A DNA stretch of 45,074 bases from Deltaproteobacteria bacterium. GTDB lineage: Bacteria > Desulfobacterota > Binatia > DP-6. Shown piece by piece: positions 1 to 7,773 of the stretch (its first letter is position 1; each line of letters starts with the position of its first letter). The notes under the pieces were generated by a model. The model was given only the letters and a program-made list of their open reading frames with translations, was not told the origin of the DNA and made no database searches. A program made the position numbers and the translations under genes. The DNA is taken from assembly GCA_005879585.1 (NCBI GenBank), contig VBKG01000311.1:1-45074 (forward strand), given 5' to 3'.

Positions 1-162
1 GCCGGTGACGATGGCGACCCAGATGTCGGGGTCGTCCTTCACGCGCTGCCAGCAGGCGCGCAGCTCGTCGCGCATCTGCTGATTCATGGCGTTCAGGCGG
101 TCGGGACGGTTGAGCGTGATGGTCGCGACGCGCTCAGCGATGTCGAAGATGACGGTATCCAT
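1..162 (-). CDS. Enoyl-CoA hydratase/isomerase family protein, N-terminal part
   Basis: These 54 codons begin at an ATG at 162 and run off the left edge of the window. The protein opens MDTVIFDIAERVATITLNRP and continues DRLNAMN, the classic first strand-turn-strand of the crotonase fold, in which the LNRP..NAMN stretch precedes the first helix. Members hydrate trans-2-enoyl-CoA or isomerise or cleave acyl-CoA thioesters in beta-oxidation and related pathways. The oxyanion-hole and catalytic residues lie beyond the edge, so the reaction cannot be assigned. The family call is firm from the N-terminus. The acyl-CoA synthetase at 14981-16627 is the only other fatty-acid gene seen here, and it is not adjacent. 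Confidence 0.85.
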   Translation of the reverse strand, partial: MDTVIFDIAERVATITLNRPDRLNAMNQQMRDELRACWQRVKDDPDIWVAIVTG

Positions 163-482
163 ACGTCGCGGGTAACACACGGCGCGCGGCAGGGACAAGG
201 CGGCGCCGCCGCCCGCGGACCTCAGCCGACAAGCGGGGGCCACGCCCGCTTGTGAGCTATACCACCACGATGAGGGTCGTTGCCGCGATGAGATGCGAAA
301 GGCCGCGGGCCGGGGACGCGCTGCCAGCTGGTTGCACTTACGGGCGACGCGGCATGGCATGCTCGGACAGAGCGCGAGACCGGTAGTTTTCGCTGCGAGC
401 GTTGCTCAATACGGCCAAGTCGGGCCAGCGCGAACGTTGGTGTCTGGCGACAGGGGGGAGTATGACCGGCTAGGGCAGCGCC
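163..482. other. Non-coding stretch upstream of the enoyl-CoA hydratase gene
   Basis: No convincing gene is present in these 320 bases. The only open frame (from 293) is Arg/Ala-rich, has no recognisable motif and runs into the next reading frame. The stretch contains one clear hairpin (229-253) and presumably the promoter of the leftward enoyl-CoA hydratase gene. Base composition becomes less GC-rich from about 330 onward, which marks the start of the accessory patch. Confidence 0.5.
229..253. terminator. Strong stem-loop, possible terminator
   Basis: ACAAGCGGG (229-237) pairs perfectly with CCCGCTTGT (245-253) around a 7-nt loop, giving a 9-bp stem. No U-run follows on either strand. It could be a factor-assisted terminator or a structure in the 5' region of the leftward enoyl-CoA hydratase transcript. 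Confidence 0.4.
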
Positions 483-692
483 GTGAAGCGTGTCTACACC
501 TCCGTCGTTGCCGTCTTCGTCCTACCGCCGCTGGTGCTGCTCTTTCTCCTTGAGCACGCGGGGCACGTAGCACCGACGGGAAGCGCTTCTCTTGACCGCT
601 ACCTGCGAGCGCTCCACTTGCTGCTCGCATTTTCGAGCGCTCGGCATCCCGAGTTTTGGGAGTGGGTCGTCGGAGTGCTGGCTCTGGGCTAG
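483..692 (+). CDS. Small putative membrane protein, or N-terminal part of the next frame
   Basis: A 69-residue frame opens with GTG at 483. It starts MKRVYTSVVAVFVLPPLVLL, which looks like one transmembrane helix or uncleaved signal anchor, and ends with TAG at 690-692. I do not recognise the family. The following frame (720-1589) is in the same reading phase, separated by this single TAG and nine sense codons. The two may therefore be one gene of about 368 residues carrying a nonsense mutation, or two separate overlapping-function genes. GC content is lower than in neighbouring genes. Coding status is uncertain. Confidence 0.4.
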   Translation: MKRVYTSVVAVFVLPPLVLLFLLEHAGHVAPTGSASLDRYLRALHLLLAFSSARHPEFWEWVVGVLALG

Positions 693-719
693 GGTCGTGG
701 CCGAGGTGGCGCTCCCGCA

Positions 720-1589
720 ATGTCCTCTGGGTGGGACTGGTCGCGATTCTACGTTTCAACGACTGGGCAGTTTCACGGCAGGGACGCCACCGCGACACTG
801 CGAATATCGTACGCGCAACGGTTCAACTACAACTGGCTTAAGATATCTCTGGGCTGCCGCTCACCGTGGCGGTTCCAAATCAAGCACAAGAGCGTCGGCG
901 CTCGCCTGGTGGAGCTGTTCGGCGAATCGCACCCGCCGACAGGTGACGCTCGGCTGGACCAGCACCTGCTCTTTATGGGGGATGACCAAGCCTTCTACGC
1001 ATGGGTGTGCGAGCCCGAGGTCCGGCGCACCATACTGGGACTACTGGTTGACCACGCCGCGTCCTCAATCGAGGCAACATTAGACGAGGTGCCCGTCCTG
1101 CGCGTGGTATACGCACCGTTCTCGTTCTTTCAAAGAAACCTGATCCCCAACGGCACGCAGCAGCTCCTCGATGGGATCGCGATGCTCGCCGATTCGCTAG
1201 AGAGTCATGCCGCACGGGGGGCTGCGAGCGGTACGGGAACGGAACGGGTCAATCCAGCAAGCGAAAGGTCCGCCGAGCGAAGTGTCGGGCGGGGAGATGC
1301 CGATGAAGGCATCGCCGAATCTTGGACATCGCCGACTCTGCCGGCCGCTTCCAGCCTCTGGCGGCGCCTCGTGACAAGGCGCACGGGGCTGGCGCTCATC
1401 GTGACCGGCGTCTTGCTGCTCACGGGACTGCCCGGCACGCTAGTCGTTGGACTCGGCGGGCAGCCAAGCGCCCCACTGACGTACAGCCTCGCCGTTCTCC
1501 CGTGGCTCGGAGTTGGAACGCTGGCCGCGGGGGTGAGCGTCTGCCGACGTTCGCGCCAGAATAACGTCCGCCATCAGCCCTCGGAATAG
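720..1589 (+). CDS. Hypothetical protein with two C-terminal transmembrane helices
   Basis: A 289-residue protein starting at an ATG at 720. I do not recognise the family. Residues 1-160 look like a soluble alpha/beta domain, with spaced GRD, RLVELFG, TGDARLD and GDDQAFYAW stretches. Residues 165-205 are low complexity and acidic/Ser-rich. Two hydrophobic segments follow at about 220-245 and 252-274, then a basic tail, consistent with an inner-membrane anchor at the C-terminus. It lies in phase with the 483-692 frame (see that entry). Its lower GC content and its position beside a transposase and a gene remnant suggest acquired DNA. No function can be assigned. Confidence 0.55.
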   Translation: MSSGWDWSRFYVSTTGQFHGRDATATLRISYAQRFNYNWLKISLGCRSPWRFQIKHKSVGARLVELFGESHPPTGDARLDQHLLFMGDDQAFYAWVCEPEVRRTILGLLVDHAASSIEATLDEVPVLRVVYAPFSFFQRNLIPNGTQQLLDGIAMLADSLESHAARGAASGTGTERVNPASERSAERSVGRGDADEGIAESWTSPTLPAASSLWRRLVTRRTGLALIVTGVLLLTGLPGTLVVGLGGQPSAPLTYSLAVLPWLGVGTLAAGVSVCRRSRQNNVRHQPSE

Positions 1590-1680
1590 CAGGGCGGCGT
1601 TCGGGCCACTCAATCACTCAATCGCTCGCCCGCGCGAGCCGGGGGTGCGGGCGGGAAGGAGCGTCCCGGACGTCCGACTT

Positions 1681-1812
1681 CGAGAGATCCTCAACGAGTG
1701 CAAGCGCCGCTGGCCGGGGGCCCGCGTGAAGCACTGGATGAAGGGGAACTGGATCAAGATGTACGACAAGCACGGCTGCGTACTGCGGGTCGAGACCGTG
1801 ATCAGGGCATAG
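1681..1812 (+). pseudogene. Remnant of a conserved, probably element-associated gene
   Basis: The frame ending at TAG 1810-1812 reads a compact segment including VKHWMKGNWIKMYDKHG and then VLRVETVI. I associate this motif with a family of conserved proteins spread across Proteobacteria and Actinobacteria, in which it lies in the middle of a much longer protein. Here the similarity starts abruptly after about 1681 and the frame stops soon after ETVIRA, so both ends are missing. The phase stays open upstream to about 1561, but without recognisable sequence. It lies 33 bp from the end of the RAYT gene. The family name is from memory and its function is unknown to me. Confidence 0.45.
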
Positions 1813-1845
1813 CGCCTATTAGAGCCCGAAGTTTACGTAATTTGC

Positions 1846-2385
1846 TCATTGTCTCGCTCGTCCACGTGCCGGCGCCGGGCGCGACCGTAGATCGATCCCG
1901 CGCGCGCCGCGAAGATGATTCGCCCAGATCTGCAGAACGTAAACGAGAGAATTCCTCACCTCGCGCGGCGTCCGCAGGGCGCGCGCGTGGAATCTATCTG
2001 CCCAGACGCGACCACGCCGCCCGAGGACCCGGTTCAAGGCCTTCGCAATGCGGATCGCGAGCCCTTGAAGCCCGCGCGAGAGGGCGCCGGCATCCAGTGC
2101 CTCTACGAGTAGATGCAGGTGATCCCGCTGAACGGAGAAGTGTAACACGCGGAGGCCCCGCCGCGACGCCTGCGCGAGTGCGCGCTGGATTGCGGGGAAA
2201 AGCGGGTCGGTGCGCAGCGAGGGGAGGCCATGCGACGCCCGAAGCGTAACGTGCAGCGGATGCCGAGCCTCGTGCGCGGGCCGCGTGCGATGCGCGACCC
2301 CGACCTTCCGCCCCGACGGCTTGCGACCCGCGCCGAAACGCTTGCCGCCCCAGGTCCGCGGCCGGAGCTCCAGCTGAATTGGCAA
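1846..2385 (-). CDS. REP-associated tyrosine transposase (RAYT, Y1_Tnp/IS200-like family)
   Basis: A 179-residue protein. The N-terminus carries the usual GGKRFGAGRKP basic motif (residues 13-23). It is followed by HPLHVTLR (42-49), the HUH-type metal motif DHLHLLVEA with His89 and His91, a GLAIRIAKALNR helix and the candidate nucleophile Tyr149 in LVYVLQ. RAYTs are single-domain DNA nickases/ligases that recognise hairpin REP sequences elsewhere in the genome rather than flanking ends. The best start is TTG at 2385, which gives the canonical MPIQLEL opening, so an original ATG may have been lost. After the Tyr helix the last 30 residues are Arg/Pro-rich and do not resemble the usual C-terminus, so the gene may be partly decayed. 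Possible substrates are the 141-bp repeats at 14772 and 29738. Confidence 0.8.
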   Translation of the reverse strand: MPIQLELRPRTWGGKRFGAGRKPSGRKVGVAHRTRPAHEARHPLHVTLRASHGLPSLRTDPLFPAIQRALAQASRRGLRVLHFSVQRDHLHLLVEALDAGALSRGLQGLAIRIAKALNRVLGRRGRVWADRFHARALRTPREVRNSLVYVLQIWANHLRGARGIDLRSRPAPARGRARQ

Positions 2386-2527
2386 TGGTCTTCAGCACTC
2401 GACGGAAAGCCATTGCCGGGCGGTTCACCGACCCGGACGCTGGCGCCGCGTCGGACCCGACCTTCGCTCGCGCGCTGACCAACCATCATCGTTGACACCG
2501 CGCGACCACGGATGAGAGCCTCCCGCC

Positions 2528-3955
2528 ATGCCGAGCCGCGACACCGACGCCGATGCCGTCATCATCGGGTCCGCCCTCGGAGGGCTCGTCGCCGGCGCCA
2601 TCCTCGCACGCCACGGGAAGCGCGTCGTCGTGCTCGAGCACGCCGACACGGTCGGCGGGCGCGGCGGCGGCGTGGTGCACGACGGGTACTGGGTCGACTT
2701 CGGCCATCGCGACGGGCACGACGTCGGCGACTGCCAGGTCGGGTGGCACCACGGGGTCGAGGCGGCGCGCGAGGCGGGCGTCGACATCGCGCTTCGTCGC
2801 GTGACGACGCCCCTTCGCGTCCACCAGCTGCCCGATGGTCGGGTCACGACCGGTGGCGACTGGAGTGCTGCCGGGCTCGTGGCGATGGCGGGCGGCGCCC
2901 TCGCGTTACGGCACGAGGACGAGGCGCAGGTGCACGCAATCGTCGGGCTTCTGACCGGTGCCGGGCCCGCCGATGTCGCGAACGCGGTCCCCGAGACGAT
3001 TGGCGCCTGGCTCGCGCGACACACCGCCAGCGCCGCCGTGCGAGGCGCCGTGCTGTTCATGGCCGCGGTCGTGTTCCACAGCCATCCCGAGGAAGCATCC
3101 GCGGGCCGCTTCATGCAGTTCCTCCAGCGCCGCTCCGGGGGCGGCGTCTTCGTGCCCGACGACGAGGAAGTCGGTGGCATGCAAGGGCTCATCGAGCCGT
3201 GGGCCCGCGCCATCCGGGCACGCGGCGGCGAGATCGCGCTCGGCTGGAAGCCCGTCGAGATCATCGTCGACGGTGGCCGCGTGCGGGGTGCCGTCGCCGT
3301 CGACCGCGCGAACCTCGTCCGCGAGGTGAGGGCCCCCGTTGCGATCAGCACCTACCCGGCGTGGGAGAACTTCGAGCTGATCGACGAGCGGCTCTTCCCC
3401 GCCGACTTCGTCGCCGCGGCACACACGCTGAAGACACACCGCGCCGACGTCGTCGGCTGGCAGGCGGGCCTCCGCCACCTCCCGTCCCTCCGCGCCACCG
3501 GCAAGCCCGACGACCATGCGGGCTGGAACCGGCTCGTCGAGGGCGGCGAGCGCAGCTATCGCGGCGGCTTCCAACTCACTTCGCTCCTCAGCCGGCGCGC
3601 GGCGCCGCCCGGGCGCCACCAGCTCTCGCTCGCGGTCGTGCGGTTCTTCCGCGGCGGCTCGACCGCCGCGCAGCCGTGGACGGCGGCGAAAGCGGCGATC
3701 GACGACGCCATCGCCTACCTGCACCGCTTCTACGCCGACCTCGACACCTGCCTCGAGTGGAGCGCCTACCGCTACGTCACGGCCCCGCAGTCCATGAGCT
3801 GGGCCTGGGCGCCCGTCGTCCGACACGACCTCGAGGTGCCGGGCGTCGACGGGCTCTACCTCGCGGCGTCCACGCTCGAGGCGCCCGCCGCCGTTCTCGA
3901 CATCGGCGCCTATGCGGGTCGCGAGGCGGCGCACCGGGCGCTCGTCCGTCTCTGA
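2528..3955 (+). CDS. Phytoene-desaturase-like NAD(P)/FAD-dependent oxidoreductase
   Basis: A 475-residue protein. The N-terminus contains a dinucleotide-binding beta-alpha-beta fold, VIIGSALGGLVAGAILARHG, then VVVLEHADTVGGRGG (about residues 10-47), the FAD-binding signature of the phytoene desaturase/CrtI and FAD amine-oxidase superfamily. The C-terminal segment GVDGLYLAASTLEAPAAVLD resembles the FAD-contacting end of the family. No carotenoid genes lie nearby, so the substrate is unknown. A TTGACA sequence at 2492-2497 may be its -35 element. The ATG at 2528 puts the Rossmann fold at the expected distance. Its stop codon directly abuts that of the convergent polymerase gene. Confidence 0.75.
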   Translation: MPSRDTDADAVIIGSALGGLVAGAILARHGKRVVVLEHADTVGGRGGGVVHDGYWVDFGHRDGHDVGDCQVGWHHGVEAAREAGVDIALRRVTTPLRVHQLPDGRVTTGGDWSAAGLVAMAGGALALRHEDEAQVHAIVGLLTGAGPADVANAVPETIGAWLARHTASAAVRGAVLFMAAVVFHSHPEEASAGRFMQFLQRRSGGGVFVPDDEEVGGMQGLIEPWARAIRARGGEIALGWKPVEIIVDGGRVRGAVAVDRANLVREVRAPVAISTYPAWENFELIDERLFPADFVAAAHTLKTHRADVVGWQAGLRHLPSLRATGKPDDHAGWNRLVEGGERSYRGGFQLTSLLSRRAAPPGRHQLSLAVVRFFRGGSTAAQPWTAAKAAIDDAIAYLHRFYADLDTCLEWSAYRYVTAPQSMSWAWAPVVRHDLEVPGVDGLYLAASTLEAPAAVLDIGAYAGREAAHRALVRL

Positions 3956-6268
3956 CTACGAGAACAGCGAGAGCTGGCGCCGCGCGCCGATCGTGTCGTC
4001 GAAGTCGCGGCCGCCGAGGAAGCGCAGGATCGCATCGGCGATCGGCTTCAGCTGCTGCGTGACGTAGTGGTCGTAATCGGGCGGCGCGCTCGTCTCGCCC
4101 ACCGCTTCCGGTCCGGCGCGCGTGACCACGTACCTGACGATGCGTCCGGTCGTCCCCGTCTGCTTCCGCGCCGCCTTCACGTGCGGCGGCGTCGTCTTCG
4201 TGTACTCGGCGAGCGGCTTGCGGATGGCCTTCCGGTAGACGAGCTCGCCGTCGAAGCGCCCCGCGCGCAGCTCGGCGACAAAGCCGCGGATGAACTCCGC
4301 GACCGGCTCGTCGTGGAACACGCGACCGAGGAGCTCGCGCTGGAACCGGCGCGCCACCTCGCTCCAGTCGCGGCGCACCGCCTCCAGGCCGACGATCTCG
4401 AGCGTCTCGCCCGCGGGCTCGATCACGAGGCCCGCATAGCGCTTCTTGCTGCCCGTCGCGCCGCCGCGGATCTCGGGCATGAAGAAGCGCGCGTACACCT
4501 TCTCGAACTCGAGCTCGAGGCAGCTCGTGCAGCCGAACTCGCGGGTCAGCGCCTCCGCAACGTCCCGGCCGATGCCGTCGCGCAGCTCCTCGGCGTGCGC
4601 CGCGGCGCGTGCGGTGTCGGTCTCGCTCGGGTCGACGAAGAGCGAGTCCGTGTCGCCGTAGATCACGCGGTGGCCGCGGCGCCCGGCCGCCTCGGCCGCG
4701 AGCCGGATGACGTGCTGTCCCGCCGTGGTGATGGCGTTCGCCACCGCCGGGGAGAAGAGGCGCGAGGCCGGCGAGCCGAGGACGCCGAAGAGCGAGTTCA
4801 TGAGGATCTTGATCGCCTGCGACGCCACCTGATCGCCGGCGCGACGGGCCTGCGCGCGCTCTTCCGCGAGCCGCGCGACGAGGTCGGGCAGGATGCCCGT
4901 CTCGTCGCGCCGGAAGGCGGCGCCGCCCGGCGTCCGCAGGACGTCCGTTTGAGAATCCCCGGCGACGAACGTGAGCGGGTCGATGTTGAAGGTGCGGATG
5001 AGACTCGGGTAGAGGCTCTTGAAGTCGAAGACGAGGATGTTCCGGTATAGGCCCGGCACCGAATCGAGGACGAGGCCGCCGACGATCCCCGCACCGTCCG
5101 CCTCGGCCGTCGCCCGGACCGACGGCGCCACGCGACCACGAGAGCGCAGCTTCCCGAGGTAGAGCGAGTCGACCGAGGCGATCGACGCCCCCACGCGGTC
5201 GACCTGCATGCCGGTCAGCAGGCTCCGTCGCACGGCCAGCTCGACGAGTGCCGTCCGCTCGAGGATCGCAAGCACCAGGCGCGCGTCCTCCAGGTTGTAA
5301 GCCGCGAGACTCGCCGGGTCCGTGCGATACGCGCGCTCGATGTCGGCGCCGCGGTCCCCGGGCGCGAAGAGCTTCCCGCGGCCGAGGAGCGTCTGCGCCG
5401 CCGTCTCGAGCCGATAGTCCTCGAGCCGCACGAACGCGCCGCGCAGCAGCGCCAGCCCGTCGAGCACCTGCCGGCCGAACAGGATGGCCCGCGGCTCGCG
5501 GGTGAAGTTCTGGTCGCGGCGGATGTCGAGCTCGTCGTCGCTCCGGCCGAGCGTGCACCGGAGACCGTACCGGCGGCAGCACCGCAGGAGCACCGCGAGG
5601 TCGAACTCGCAGACGTTCCATCCCGTCAGCACGTCGGGATCGACGCGGCGGATGTGCGCGAGCAGCTCGACGAGCAGCGCGCGCTCGTCGGCGAAGACCT
5701 CCGCGCCTGTTACGGCCCCTTTGCCGACCATCAGGACGCGCTCGCCGCCGGCGCCCGCCAGCGCGACGGAGTAGAGACGGCTCGCGTCGAGGCTCGTCTC
5801 GATGTCGAGCGACAGCACGCTCAGTTGCGGCGCGAAGTCGGCGGGCTCGAGGGTCGGGTTCCGGTAGACGCGGCCGACGCCCGGACGGCGTTCGAACGCT
5901 CCCGTCACCGCGAACGCGCCCTTCAGACCGCGGTCGATCAGATAGCGGTAGGCGAAGCGGAGGTCGGCCTCGAAGCACTCGACCCCGGCGTCGCCGAGGC
6001 GAGCGCGGAGCGGAGGCACGTCGGCGGGCCGTGCGACTTCCACGCGCGCGACCCGCTCGCCAGCGAACGTCACGAGGTCGACCGGCACGGCGCGCGCACG
6101 CGCGCCGACACGGCCAGCGTCGGCGGCACGCACGAAGAAGTACGGCGCCTGGCGATCATCGACGACGAGCACGGGCTCGCCTCCCTCGAGGACGCCGTAC
6201 AGATGCACCTCCGGACGCCCACCGACGACGCGGTAGGTCGGGGTCAGGATGAAGCCGCGCTCGGCCAC
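3956..6268 (-). CDS. polB: DNA polymerase II (family B)
   Basis: Family B DNA polymerase of 770 residues from the GTG at 6268. A longer frame reaches 6553, but its extra N-terminus is Ser/Arg-rich and overlaps the divergent amidase gene. Exonuclease motifs are LDIET (Asp155/Glu157), GWNVCEFD (Asp223) and YNLED (Tyr324/Asp328). Polymerase motifs are A, DFKSLYPS (Asp415); B, KILMNSLFG (from Lys487); and C, YGDTDS (Asp539/Asp541). All catalytic residues are intact. The protein ends QLSLFS, a consensus beta-clamp-binding pentapeptide. Length matches E. coli Pol II (about 783). In that organism the enzyme restarts and bypasses lesions under SOS control. I see no obvious LexA box in the 76-bp divergent gap upstream. 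Confidence 0.95.
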   Translation of the reverse strand: MAERGFILTPTYRVVGGRPEVHLYGVLEGGEPVLVVDDRQAPYFFVRAADAGRVGARARAVPVDLVTFAGERVARVEVARPADVPPLRARLGDAGVECFEADLRFAYRYLIDRGLKGAFAVTGAFERRPGVGRVYRNPTLEPADFAPQLSVLSLDIETSLDASRLYSVALAGAGGERVLMVGKGAVTGAEVFADERALLVELLAHIRRVDPDVLTGWNVCEFDLAVLLRCCRRYGLRCTLGRSDDELDIRRDQNFTREPRAILFGRQVLDGLALLRGAFVRLEDYRLETAAQTLLGRGKLFAPGDRGADIERAYRTDPASLAAYNLEDARLVLAILERTALVELAVRRSLLTGMQVDRVGASIASVDSLYLGKLRSRGRVAPSVRATAEADGAGIVGGLVLDSVPGLYRNILVFDFKSLYPSLIRTFNIDPLTFVAGDSQTDVLRTPGGAAFRRDETGILPDLVARLAEERAQARRAGDQVASQAIKILMNSLFGVLGSPASRLFSPAVANAITTAGQHVIRLAAEAAGRRGHRVIYGDTDSLFVDPSETDTARAAAHAEELRDGIGRDVAEALTREFGCTSCLELEFEKVYARFFMPEIRGGATGSKKRYAGLVIEPAGETLEIVGLEAVRRDWSEVARRFQRELLGRVFHDEPVAEFIRGFVAELRAGRFDGELVYRKAIRKPLAEYTKTTPPHVKAARKQTGTTGRIVRYVVTRAGPEAVGETSAPPDYDHYVTQQLKPIADAILRFLGGRDFDDTIGARRQLSLFS

Positions 6269-6331
6269 GATGCCATATTGCCGGGCGCCTCCGGCCCGAG
6301 CCAGCGCCGTGTGCGTGCGAGTCGGCCGTGA

Positions 6332-6337
6332 TAGAGA
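6332..6337 (+). promoter_or_regulatory. Candidate -10 element, leaderless amidase transcript
   Basis: TAGAGA ends 7 nt before the GTG at 6345. This spacing would place transcription initiation at or next to the start codon. There is no Shine-Dalgarno sequence. The -35 region is not recognisable. Confidence 0.3.
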
Positions 6338-6344
6338 GCGCGCC

Positions 6345-7748
6345 GTGCCCGACGCGACGCTCGTCCGCCTCTCGCTCGCCGAGGCCGCCGATCTCATCCA
6401 GCGTCGCGCGCTCTCTCCCGTCGAGCTTCTCGAAGCCGTGCTCGCGCGGATCGCCCTCGTGGACGCGCGGCTGAACGCCTTCACGACGCTCGTGCCCGTC
6501 GAGGACGCGCGCGCCGCGGCGCGCGCCGCCGAGCGCGAGATCGCGGCCGGCACCTATCGCGGCCCGCTGCACGGCATCCCGGCCGGCGTGAAGGACCTGC
6601 TCGACACGGCGGGGCTCCGCACGACGTACGGCTCCGGCATGTTCCGCGACCACGTGCCCTCGGTCGACGGCGCCGTCCCCGAGCGCCTCCGCGCGGCCGG
6701 GGCGATCATCGTCGGCAAGACGGCGACGCACGAGTTCGGCCGCGGCGTCACCACCAACAACTACTTCTTCGGGCCGACGCGGAACCCGTGGAACCCGGAC
6801 CACGTGCCCGGCGGGTCGAGCGGCGGCGCGGCGGCGGCCACGGCCGCGTTGATGGGCCCGCTCCACATCGGCACCGACGGCGGTGGATCGGCCCGCATCC
6901 CCGCGGCGTTCTGCGGCGTCGTCGGCCTCAAGCCCACCCTCGGCCTCATCAGCAATCGCGGCCACACCGGTGGCGGCGACTCCTCGTTCTCCGTGCCGGG
7001 GCCGCTGGCGCGCACGGTCCGCGACGCGGCCATCGTCGCGCAGGCGATCGCGGGGTTCGATCCCGCCTACGCGTACTCGCGGCCGGGGCCCGTCCCCGAT
7101 CTCCTCCAGGACCTCGAGGCGGGGGTCGACGGCCTCCGCATCGGCACGAGCCGCGACGCGCTCCGCCCGCAACCCGACGCCGCGGTCGACGCGGCATATG
7201 CGGCGACGCGCGACCGGCTCGCGGCGCTCGGGGCGCGTGTCGTCGACGTCAGGCTCCCGCACCACGACCTCGTTCTGCCCGTGGTGCTGGCGGTGTTCGC
7301 CGTCGAGGGTGAGGTCGCGCTCGAGGCCCGGCTCGGCGGCCGGCCGCGACTCTTCAGCCCGCAGGTCGCCCGCGTGCGCGAGATGATGCCTCCCGGCGAC
7401 GCGGCGAGCTGGATGTCGACGCAGCGCCAGCGCCAGCTCGTCTGCCGCGATTATGCAGCGGCCTTCGTCGAGGTCGACGCCCTCGTGCTGCCGACGACGC
7501 CGTTCCCCGCGCCGCGGATCGACGGGGACGAGACCCGCCTCGCGGGTCTCTGCGCGGCCTACACGGGGGCGGCGAACCTGACGGGGCTGCCGGCGGTCGC
7601 GATCCCGGCGGGCAGCAGCGACGGCCTGCCGGTCGGCGTGCAGATCGTCGCACCCGCCGGCCGGGACGCACTCGCCCTGCGCATCGCGCGGGCGCTGGAA
7701 AAAACGGCGGCGGAGCACCGGGTGCATCCGCCGCCGGACGGGGGGTGA
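6345..7748 (+). CDS. Amidase (amidase signature family, GatA-like)
   Basis: A 467-residue amidase-signature enzyme. The Ser-cisSer-Lys triad is visible: Lys83 in PAGVKDLLDTAG, cis-Ser158 in PGGSSGG and nucleophile Ser182 in GTDGGGSARIPAAFCG. Members hydrolyse amides, nitrile-derived amides or Glu-tRNA. No GatB or GatC lies nearby, so a stand-alone hydrolase is more likely than the tRNA amidotransferase subunit. The family motif is usually GTDTGGS, so the Gly for Thr is a small variation. The GTG at 6345 is chosen because it gives the usual opening (ATLVRLSLAEAADLI). An ATG at 6249 would force overlap with polB. It is transcribed divergently from polB. Confidence 0.88.
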   Translation: MPDATLVRLSLAEAADLIQRRALSPVELLEAVLARIALVDARLNAFTTLVPVEDARAAARAAEREIAAGTYRGPLHGIPAGVKDLLDTAGLRTTYGSGMFRDHVPSVDGAVPERLRAAGAIIVGKTATHEFGRGVTTNNYFFGPTRNPWNPDHVPGGSSGGAAAATAALMGPLHIGTDGGGSARIPAAFCGVVGLKPTLGLISNRGHTGGGDSSFSVPGPLARTVRDAAIVAQAIAGFDPAYAYSRPGPVPDLLQDLEAGVDGLRIGTSRDALRPQPDAAVDAAYAATRDRLAALGARVVDVRLPHHDLVLPVVLAVFAVEGEVALEARLGGRPRLFSPQVARVREMMPPGDAASWMSTQRQRQLVCRDYAAAFVEVDALVLPTTPFPAPRIDGDETRLAGLCAAYTGAANLTGLPAVAIPAGSSDGLPVGVQIVAPAGRDALALRIARALEKTAAEHRVHPPPDGG

Positions 7749-7773
7749 GGCTCCGCGCGGGCCGGGTCGACCC

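Noticed and set aside
3777-5978. 733-codon minus-strand frame overlapping polB
   Set aside because: It is a frame shadow of polB. It is Arg-rich and motif-free, while the polB frame contains all exonuclease and polymerase motifs.
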